A stretch of 36,399 nucleotides of DNA from DATEJJ01 sp039649115 (GTDB lineage Bacteria > Actinomycetota > Actinomycetes > Mycobacteriales > Micromonosporaceae). Below the pieces are notes generated by a model, which did no database searches, was not told the origin of the DNA, and saw only the letters and a program-made list of their open reading frames with translations. Positions 30,573 through 36,399 of the stretch are shown here, piece by piece (the stretch's first letter is position 1; each line of letters starts with the position of its first letter). The stretch is from the NCBI GenBank assembly GCA_039649115.1, contig JBBWZQ010000207.1:1-36399 (forward strand), given 5' to 3'. The position numbers and the translations under genes were made by a program.

Positions 30573-31650
30573 CGGGGGCCTCCGGCTGTGGCGGGATCGT
30601 GGAGTGCCGGGTCTCCGCGGGGGGCTTGCCTGTCCGCGCCGAGGTACCGGCCGGGGCGGGAGCCACGGGGGCTGGCGGGCTCGCCGGGCGGGGACCGGGC
30701 AGGCTGGCCCAGTTGCGGCGCCACAGCAGCGCGCGCAGCGCCCGGCGGCTCGCCGGCCGGGTCGCCCGCAGCGCCTCGTGCAGCACCACGACGAGGCGGA
30801 ACAGCGCGGTGGTCGCGGCGCTGTGGTACTTGGCGTAGTAGCGGACCCGGTTGACCGAGTTGAGCGCGTACAGGTCGGCGCCGGTACCCGAGCCGCCGCC
30901 CTCGTGGCGCACGGTCGCGTCGGGCACGTAGCGGATCGCGTAACCCGCGTCGCGCAGCCGGCGGCAGTAGTCGGTCTCCTCGGAGTACAGGAAGAACCGG
31001 TCGTCGTCCCAGTCCCCGATGGCGCCGTCGGCCTCGGTGCTGATCATCATGACCGCTCCGGTGGCCCAGTCGACGGTGCCCGCGCGCTGGTACGGCTGGG
31101 CTCCCCACACCATCTCCGACAGCCACGCGGGCCGGTCCGGCCACCGCTTGCCGAGCAGCGCGTCGCCCAGCGCGCGGAGCACCGTGGGCTCGCGGCGCAG
31201 CGAGGGGAAGCGGTTCGAGTGCTCGTCGAGGAACCTGGGCACCGCGGCACCGCCGCCCGGTTCGCCGAGCGCGTCGGCCAGCCGGCGCAGGCTGCCGGGG
31301 GCCAGTTGCAGGTCGGGGTTGAGGATCAGCACCGAGCGGGTGTCGCCGAGGTTGCGCCGGCCCACGTTGATGCCGCCCGCGTACCCGAGGTTGCCACCGG
31401 CCGGGATCAGCATCACCCCCGGGTACCGCGAGATGACCTGGGCGATGTCGTCGGCCGAGTCGTTGTCCACGACGACCACGCGCACCCGCAGCCCGGCCGC
31501 CGCGGCCGGCAACGTGTCGAGCAGGCCGGTGATGTCCGCGGCGCTGTTGTACGTGACGATCACCGCGGTGCAGTCGACGGTCTCGTCGAAGCTCGCGAAG
31601 GCGAAGGTGGCGATGCCGCCCTTCGCCTCGACACTGTGCCGCCCGCTCAC
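30565..31650 (-). CDS. GT2 glycosyltransferase (rhamnosyltransferase-like)
   Basis: A 361-residue GT2 enzyme of the WbbL/RfbF-like group. AVIVTYNSAADITGLL and VVVVDNDSADD open the fold; GGNLGYAGGINVG and VLILNPDLQL (the DxD-like NPD) are characteristic of rhamnosyltransferases, and FLYSEETDYCRRLRDAGY holds the catalytic-base ED region. The C-terminal tail (last 45 residues) is rich in Pro and Ala and looks disordered. GTG at 31648-31650 overlaps the WecG-family stop as GTGA. Rhamnose donor use is inferred from motif similarity only; no dTDP-rhamnose genes are in the window. Confidence 0.87.
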   Translation of the reverse strand: MSGRHSVEAKGGIATFAFASFDETVDCTAVIVTYNSAADITGLLDTLPAAAAGLRVRVVVVDNDSADDIAQVISRYPGVMLIPAGGNLGYAGGINVGRRNLGDTRSVLILNPDLQLAPGSLRRLADALGEPGGGAAVPRFLDEHSNRFPSLRREPTVLRALGDALLGKRWPDRPAWLSEMVWGAQPYQRAGTVDWATGAVMMISTEADGAIGDWDDDRFFLYSEETDYCRRLRDAGYAIRYVPDATVRHEGGGSGTGADLYALNSVNRVRYYAKYHSAATTALFRLVVVLHEALRATRPASRRALRALLWRRNWASLPGPRPASPPAPVAPAPAGTSARTGKPPAETRHSTIPPQPEAPVD

Positions 31651-32435
31651 GACTGCGACACCCGGGATTCGGTGCGCAGCAGGCGCAGCGCGGGCGGGCC
31701 CTGGACGAGGTACCGGCGGGCCAGCCGGCGCGGCTCGCGGACCAGGCGGTACAGCCACTCCACCCGCAGCCGGCGCACCCATCCGGGAGCCCGCCGTGCG
31801 GTACCGGCGAGGAAGTCGGCGGAGGCGCCGAAGGCGAGCAGGACCCGGGCGCCGCTGTCCCGCGCGTACCGCTGGATCCACTGCTCCTGGCGCGGCTTGC
31901 CGAGGCTGACCACGAGCAGGTCCACCCCGGTCGCCGCGATGGCCCCGGCCAGCGCGGCGGCGCGGGCCGGGTCGCCCAGTTCGGCCCGCGCCGGCGCCCA
32001 CATCCCGGCGACCTTCAGGCCGCTGTGGCGCTGTGCCAGGACCTGGCCGAGGATCGCGTGCGTGCGCGGCAGGCCACCGAGGAAACCGACGGTCGCGCCG
32101 GCGTCCTCGGCCGCGGCCAGGATGCGCGGCAGCAGGTCGGAGCCGGCGAGCAGCGGCCAGTCCCGGCCGGTCAGCACGGTGCTGCGGTGCACCAGCGGCG
32201 CGCCGTCGAGCAGCACCAGCCACTCCAGGTCCGGCGCGTCCGCGTCGATGACGTCGCGGTGCGCGCCGCGCGCGCCGAAATGGTGGATGTGGTCGAGGTT
32301 GGCCGATGCCACCGCGAGCGGCCGGGGCGGCGGCGGCCCACCCAGCCGGTCGGCGAGGGTCGCGAGCAGCCGGTCGCGCTCGTACAGATCGACAACGGCC
32401 CCGCCCAGAACAACCCGCCCGGTTGTACCCGTCAT
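31647..32435 (-). CDS. WecG/TagA/CpsF family glycosyltransferase
   Basis: A 262-residue member of the family that adds N-acetylmannosamine-type sugars to polyprenyl-linked intermediates (TagA, WecG). Typical segments are VASANLDHIHHF, the active-site LLDGAPLVH, GFLGG, VDLLVVSLGKPRQEQWI and GASADFLAGTARRAPGWVRR. The RAPxW...EWLYRL stretch near the C-terminus is diagnostic and helps membrane contact. ATG at 32433-32435 has AGGAG nine bases upstream; a GTG three codons earlier would sit on that site. It heads an operon with two GT2 enzymes, so it probably places an early sugar on a lipid carrier. The initiating sugar-phosphate transferase is not in the window. Confidence 0.92.
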   Translation of the reverse strand: MTGTTGRVVLGGAVVDLYERDRLLATLADRLGGPPPPRPLAVASANLDHIHHFGARGAHRDVIDADAPDLEWLVLLDGAPLVHRSTVLTGRDWPLLAGSDLLPRILAAAEDAGATVGFLGGLPRTHAILGQVLAQRHSGLKVAGMWAPARAELGDPARAAALAGAIAATGVDLLVVSLGKPRQEQWIQRYARDSGARVLLAFGASADFLAGTARRAPGWVRRLRVEWLYRLVREPRRLARRYLVQGPPALRLLRTESRVSQS

Positions 32436-32728
32436 GCTGTGCACTCCTGGTGTGTAGGCTCACCGTCGATATCGACCTTAGTGAGTGCGACGCACCAGCA
32501 GAAGCACCAGCCCCAGTCTGGTCTCACCGCGCCGAGCAACCACAGGCTATCGAGGGCATGCGGTGATTCCGCCGACCGTTCGGCCGGTCCTGTTCGCCTG
32601 CCCGGCCTCTTCCACGGATCGTTTGGGGCAGACTGTGCCGGAATCCCGTCAGCGGGCTATCTGGAGTCGAGGTACGGACGGTAATTTGCCGGTGCGTGCC
32701 GAATGATTCGAGCTTCGAGCGAGGACAT
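32436..32728. promoter_or_regulatory. Divergent region between glycan operons, with 12-base palindrome
   Basis: No gene is supported in these 293 bases, which are less GC-rich than the flanks. GTCGATATCGAC at 32465-32476 is a perfect 12-base palindrome 30 bases upstream of the WecG-family start and suits a repressor site. GGTAAT near 32680 may be part of the rightward promoter; no -35 is clear. Confidence 0.45.
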
Positions 32729-33781
32729 GTGACTTCACCGGACGAGCCCATCGGGATCGCCGTCATCGGCGCCGGATACTGGGGACCGAACCTGGTCCGC
32801 AACTTCCAGGCGTCGCCCGCCTTCCATCTGCGGTACCTGTGCGACCTGGACCGGGCGCGTGCGGTACGCGTGCTGGGCCGCTACTCCACCGTCAGGCCGA
32901 CCGACCGGCTGGCCGACGTGCTGGAGGACCCGGGGGTCGGCGCGGTCGCCATCGCCACACCCGCCGGTACCCACCTCGAGGTGGCCCTCGCCGCGCTGCG
33001 CGCCGGCAAGCACGTGCTCGTCGAGAAGCCGCTGGCCGCCACGGTCGACGAGGGCAGGCAACTCGTCGAGGAGGCGGAGCGCGCCGGGTTGGTGCTGATG
33101 TGCGACCACACGTTCTGCTACACGCCGGTGGTCACCCGGATCCGGGAGCTGCTGCACTCGGGCGAGTTGGGCGAATTGCACTACCTGGACTCGGTACGCA
33201 TCAATCTGGGCCTGGTGCAACGGGACATTGACGTCATCTGGGACCTTGCGCCGCACGATCTGTCCATTCTGGACTTCGTGCTGCCCGAGGGCGTGGTACC
33301 CGTCTCGGTCGCCGCGCACGGCACCGACCCGATCGGCGCCGGCCGCTTCTGCATCGGGTACCTCACGATCCAGCTGAGCAGCGGGGCGATCGCGCACATC
33401 CACGTCAACTGGCTCTCGCCCATCAAGGTGCGCACCACCATCATCGGCGGGTCCAAGCGCACGCTGGTCTGGGACGACATGAACCCGACCCAGCGGCTGG
33501 CCGTCTTCGACCGGGGCGTCGACGTCGCGGCACCCGAGGAGCTGGGCGACGAGGAGCGGCGGGAGATGCTCGTCTCGTACCGCTCCGGCGACATGATCGC
33601 TCCGGCTCTCGGTGAGCGGGAGGCGCTGGGCGCTATGGTCGCCTCGTACGGCAACGCGATCCGCACCGGTACGGCGCCACTCACCGACGGGCGGGCCGGG
33701 CTGCGGGTTCTGGAGTTGCTGGAGGCGGCCTCGCGCAGCCTGCGGCAAGGGGGAGCGGCGATTGCGGTGGGAGAGTCATGA
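32729..33781 (+). CDS. Gfo/Idh/MocA family oxidoreductase
   Basis: A 350-residue NAD(P)-dependent sugar dehydrogenase. The Rossmann motif is VIGAGYWGPNLVRNF near residues 11-25; AIATPAGTHLEVALAALRAGKHVLVEKPLA contains the conserved EKP with the catalytic-site Lys; WDLAPHDLSIL carries the D-x-x-x-H dyad. The nearest described relatives act on UDP- or dTDP-sugars (for example WlbA-like 3-dehydrogenases), which agrees with the epimerase and aminotransferase genes downstream. GTG at 32729 follows GAGG by four bases; a GTG at 32696 is an alternative that would add 11 residues. The stop overlaps the next ATG (ATGA). Confidence 0.9.
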   Translation: MTSPDEPIGIAVIGAGYWGPNLVRNFQASPAFHLRYLCDLDRARAVRVLGRYSTVRPTDRLADVLEDPGVGAVAIATPAGTHLEVALAALRAGKHVLVEKPLAATVDEGRQLVEEAERAGLVLMCDHTFCYTPVVTRIRELLHSGELGELHYLDSVRINLGLVQRDIDVIWDLAPHDLSILDFVLPEGVVPVSVAAHGTDPIGAGRFCIGYLTIQLSSGAIAHIHVNWLSPIKVRTTIIGGSKRTLVWDDMNPTQRLAVFDRGVDVAAPEELGDEERREMLVSYRSGDMIAPALGEREALGAMVASYGNAIRTGTAPLTDGRAGLRVLELLEAASRSLRQGGAAIAVGES

Positions 33782-34764
33782 CGTCTGCGGTACGGATCCG
33801 GGGCGCGCGGGCGCTCGTGACGGGCGGGGCCGGCACCATCGGCTCGCACGTGGTCGACGAGCTGGTGCGCGGCGGCGCGCGCGAGATCGTGGTGCTGGAC
33901 AACCTGGTCCGGGGGCGGCAAGCCAACCTGGAGTGGGCCTGCGCCAACGGCCCGGTGCGCCTGGTGGAGGGCGACATCCGGGACGCGGGACTGGTCCACG
34001 AGCTGAGCCAGGGTCAGGATCTGGTGTTCCACCTGGCCGCGATCCGCATCACGCAGTGTGCCGAGGAGCCGCGGCTGGCCAACGAGGTACTCGTCGACGG
34101 CACGTTCAACGTGCTGGAGGCGGCCGCGGCGGCCAAGGTACGCAAGGTGGTGGCGTCCTCGTCCGCCTCCGTGTACGGGCTCGCCGAGCAGTTCCCGACG
34201 ACCGAGCGGCACCACCCGTACAACAACGACACGTTCTACGGCGCCGCCAAGGCGTTCAACGAGGGCGTGCTGCGCAGCTTCCACAGCATGTACGGGCTGG
34301 ACTACGTGGCCCTGCGCTACTTCAACGTGTACGGGCCGCGGATGGACATCTACGGGCTCTACACCGAGGTGCTGATCCGGTGGATGGAGCGCATCGAGTC
34401 CGGCACCCCGCCGCTGATCCTCGGCGACGGCCTGCAGACCATGGACTTCGTGCACGTCGCCGACATCGCCCGCGCCAACATCCTGGCCGCCGAGGCGGAC
34501 GTCACCGACGACGTGTTCAACGTCGCCTCCGGCACCGAGACCAGCCTGCGCGAGCTCGCCCACGCGCTGACCGAGGTGATGAAGGCGGACCTGGCACCCG
34601 AGTTCGGCCCGGCCCGCGGCGTCAACGGCGTGACCCGGCGGCTGGCGGACATCGCCACGGCGGAGCGGCTGCTGGGCTTCCGGGCCGAGATCGGCCTGCA
34701 CGAAGGGCTGCAAGGTCTGGTCGAGTGGTGGCGGGCTTCTCTCGCCACCGGCCCGGAGGAGTGA
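33778..34764 (+). CDS. NAD-dependent epimerase/dehydratase (extended SDR)
   Basis: A 328-residue nucleotide-sugar enzyme. LVTGGAGTIGSHVVDEL gives the G-x-x-G-x-x-G cofactor site, VFHLAAI a second cofactor loop, SSSASVYG the catalytic serine region and FYGAAK the Y-x-x-x-K pair; LRYFNVYGPR and DFVHVADIARA are typical of UDP-hexose 4-epimerase-like members. Between a dehydrogenase and a DegT aminotransferase it probably prepares a keto- or epimerised UDP/dTDP-sugar. It is unlikely to be the missing ADP-heptose epimerase, but that is not excluded. ATG at 33778 overlaps the upstream stop and has GGGAG five bases before it. Confidence 0.9.
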   Translation: MTSAVRIRGARALVTGGAGTIGSHVVDELVRGGAREIVVLDNLVRGRQANLEWACANGPVRLVEGDIRDAGLVHELSQGQDLVFHLAAIRITQCAEEPRLANEVLVDGTFNVLEAAAAAKVRKVVASSSASVYGLAEQFPTTERHHPYNNDTFYGAAKAFNEGVLRSFHSMYGLDYVALRYFNVYGPRMDIYGLYTEVLIRWMERIESGTPPLILGDGLQTMDFVHVADIARANILAAEADVTDDVFNVASGTETSLRELAHALTEVMKADLAPEFGPARGVNGVTRRLADIATAERLLGFRAEIGLHEGLQGLVEWWRASLATGPEE

Positions 34765-34765
34765 A

Positions 34766-35875
34766 ATGACCACAGTGGAGCGAAGAATTCCGGTGATGCT
34801 GCCGTTCCTCGGCGAGGAGGAGGCGCAGGCGGCCGCCGAGGCGGTGCGCTCCGGCTGGGTCGCGCAGGGCCCGCGGGTCGCCGAGTTCGAGAAGCGCTTC
34901 GCCGCCGCGGCCGGCGCCGCGCATGGCATCGCGGTCAGCTCCTGCACCACCGCGCTGCACCTGGCACTGATCACGCTCGGCGTGGGGCCCGGCGACGAGG
35001 TCGTCGTGCCGTCGCTGTCGTTCATCGCCACCGCCAACGCGGCCCGCTACGTGGGCGCCACGCCGGTCTTCGCCGACGTCGAGCCGGTGAGCTACGGGAT
35101 CGACGCGGAGTCGGTGCGCGCGCTCGTCACGCCGCGGACCAAGGCGATCGTCGTCGTGCACCTGTACGGGCACCCGGTCGACTTCGACCCGATCGCCGAC
35201 ATCGCGGCCGAGCACGGGCTGTTCGTCGTCGAGGACGCGACCGAGGCGCTCGGGTCGCGCTACCGCGGGCGGCTCTGCGGGACGCTCGGCGACGTCGGCT
35301 GCTTCTCGTTCAACGGCAACAAGGTGATGACCACCGGCGGTGGCGGCATGGTGCTGGCGCGCGACCCGGAGCGCCTGGCGCACATGCGGCGGCTGACCTT
35401 CCAGGGGCGCGTCCCCGGGCGCGAGTACATCCACGACGAGGTGGGCTTCAACTACGCGATGAGCAACCTCCCCGCGGCGGTCGGCGTCGCGCAGATGGAG
35501 GAGCTCGACGGCCTGCTGGCGCGGCGCCGGGCGGTCGCCGAGCGCTACGCCGCGGCCCTCGCCGGCGTGCCGGGGCTCGAGTTCTGCCGCGAGGCGGAGT
35601 GGGCGCAGACCAACTGGTGGCTCCAGTCGGTGCTGGTCGACGCCGAGCGCTACGGCGAGGACCGCAACGAGCTGATGGACCGTCTCGCCGGCGAGGGGAT
35701 CGAGGCGCGGCCGTTCTTCCACCCCCTCCACCGGTTGCCGCCGTACGCCGAGTTCGCGCGCGGCGAGCTGCCGATGAGCGACCGGCTGCACGCCACGGGC
35801 GTGAGCATCCCGTCGTCGGCGAGCCTCGAGCCGTCACAGCAGGATCGCGTGATCGCGGCGCTCGCGAGGCGCTAG
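34766..35875 (+). CDS. DegT/DnrJ/EryC1 family sugar aminotransferase
   Basis: A 369-residue PLP-dependent enzyme that transfers an amino group to a keto-sugar nucleotide. SSCTTALHLAL binds the PLP phosphate; VVEDATEALGS holds the Asp that contacts the PLP ring; CFSFNGNKVMTTGGGGMV carries the Schiff-base lysine; GFNYAMSNLPAAVG is the standard dimer/active-site segment (G-x-N-x-R/A-M). ATG at 34766 follows GGAGGAG closely and begins just after the epimerase stop. With the two preceding enzymes it forms a dehydrogenase-epimerase-aminotransferase set for an amino sugar. From this gene on, CTC Leu codons become common and GTA Val codons vanish, unlike the genes to the left. Confidence 0.92.
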   Translation: MTTVERRIPVMLPFLGEEEAQAAAEAVRSGWVAQGPRVAEFEKRFAAAAGAAHGIAVSSCTTALHLALITLGVGPGDEVVVPSLSFIATANAARYVGATPVFADVEPVSYGIDAESVRALVTPRTKAIVVVHLYGHPVDFDPIADIAAEHGLFVVEDATEALGSRYRGRLCGTLGDVGCFSFNGNKVMTTGGGGMVLARDPERLAHMRRLTFQGRVPGREYIHDEVGFNYAMSNLPAAVGVAQMEELDGLLARRRAVAERYAAALAGVPGLEFCREAEWAQTNWWLQSVLVDAERYGEDRNELMDRLAGEGIEARPFFHPLHRLPPYAEFARGELPMSDRLHATGVSIPSSASLEPSQQDRVIAALARR

Positions 35876-35880
35876 CGCCC

Positions 35881-36399
35881 GTGCGGATCGCCTACGCGAA
35901 CTGCTTCCTCCCGGACGGCGAATCGCCCGACCGGCTGCTGACCGACGAGACCGCCGTCGCCGAGGCATTTTCCGGCCAGGTCCTCATACCCGAGGCGCTC
36001 AACGCGGGCGACCCCGCGTTCGGCGACGAGGTGGCCGAGGCGAACGCGCTCGCCTGGCGCCTGGCCTTCGACTGGTTCGAGGGCGCGGACCCGACGGGGG
36101 TCGACGGCGTGTCGGCGGCCGACATCGCGGGGTCGCAGGTCGCCCTCGCGGTGATCATCCCGGCGCTCCGCGGCGTGCTGGACGCGCGAGCGGCTCCGCG
36201 CGCGGTCGCCGCGCTCGACCTGTGGACGCCATCGAACGGCAGCGAGCGCTACCGCGGCGTCGAGGCCGTCCAGGCCGAGGCGTTCGCCGCTGCGCTCGGC
36301 GTGCCGGTCGAACGGCGCGAGTCGGACGATCCGCGCAACGCCATGCTCGCGTCGAAGTACGAGCAGGTGCGCGACCCCGAGTGGCTCGCGCCCGAGCCC
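35881..36399 (+). CDS. Unrecognised ORF, cut by right window edge
   Basis: An open frame of 173 codons runs to the window end from GTG 35881, five bases after the aminotransferase stop. The product begins VRIAYANCFLPDGESPDR and includes DLWTPSNGSERYRGVEA and LGVPVERRESDDPRN. It is acidic and mixed alpha/beta in appearance. I do not recognise a family; position suggests another glycan or sugar-nucleotide enzyme. The ribosome site is weak (GAGG 11 bases upstream). Codon use matches the aminotransferase gene, with CTC outnumbering CTG about two to one. Confidence 0.65.
   Translation, partial: MRIAYANCFLPDGESPDRLLTDETAVAEAFSGQVLIPEALNAGDPAFGDEVAEANALAWRLAFDWFEGADPTGVDGVSAADIAGSQVALAVIIPALRGVLDARAAPRAVAALDLWTPSNGSERYRGVEAVQAEAFAAALGVPVERRESDDPRNAMLASKYEQVRDPEWLAPEP

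Noticed and set aside
33778..34764. Epimerase gene as the missing ADP-heptose 6-epimerase HldD
   Set aside because: The motifs resemble UDP-hexose 4-epimerase-like enzymes and it is coupled to a Gfo/Idh and a DegT gene, far from the heptose operon.
1..36399. CRISPR array, transposase, integrase or RNA genes
   Set aside because: No regularly spaced direct repeats, transposase or recombinase motifs, or tRNA/rRNA-like sequence were found by eye.

Overview
This is a very GC-rich actinobacterial window with strong G/C third-position bias, frequent GTG starts and chains of 4-base start/stop overlaps. The mix of a SigF/SigB-type sigma factor, many RsbW-like kinases, a MEDS-HATPase sensor, DUF2231-Rieske and DUF4082 proteins suggests a filamentous actinomycete, most like Micromonosporaceae. 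That placement is inference; no rRNA or tRNA gene is present to confirm it.

Layout. (1) 1-5858: the 5' end of an aldehyde dehydrogenase gene (minus), then a stress-sigma regulatory block: an ANTAR-GAF-PAS-PAS-PP2C phosphatase, a STAS anti-anti-sigma factor, a STAS-HATPase fusion and a SigB/F-type sigma factor. (2) 5806-13349 (minus): a tightly coupled seven-gene operon for heptose activation and transfer. In order of transcription it encodes a GmhB phosphatase fused to a GT9 glycosyltransferase, two GT4-like glycosyltransferases, GmhA, HldE, a short-chain dehydrogenase and a second GT9 enzyme. Together these cover every step from sedoheptulose-7-phosphate to ADP-heptose, which is unexpected in a Gram-positive lineage. 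(3) 13509-17642: a coupled nucleotidyltransferase-BON-metallophosphoesterase operon, a MEDS-HATPase sensor, a stand-alone HATPase and a DUF2231-Rieske membrane protein. Two genes here are preceded by sigma-B/F-like promoters placed so that the transcripts would be nearly leaderless. (4) 17639-23068: a MatB-like malonyl/acyl-CoA synthetase, divergent from a large secreted protein with a dimethylformamidase-beta-like region and three DUF4082 modules. (5) 23164-27355: a GT2 enzyme, an ABC exporter (ATPase plus ABC-2 permease, separated by an 84-base coupled micro-ORF) and a WsaF-like glycosyltransferase.

(6) 27352-29537 (minus): an XRE-TPR regulator and two small Cys-containing proteins, visibly less GC-rich, forming an accessory island between glycan genes. 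(7) 29709-32435 (minus): WecG/TagA/CpsF, GT2 and GT2 glycosyltransferases, coupled. (8) 32729-36399: a Gfo/Idh/MocA dehydrogenase, an extended-SDR epimerase and a DegT aminotransferase (a typical amino-sugar nucleotide set), then an unrecognised ORF cut by the window edge.

As a whole, regions 2 and 4-8 look like a surface-glycan locus that makes sugar nucleotides (an ADP-heptose and probably an amino sugar), assembles them with at least eight glycosyltransferases and exports the product by an ABC transporter. Regions 1 and 3 form a partner-switching stress module interleaved with it. Joint function is inferred from proximity; no experiment or database search supports it here.
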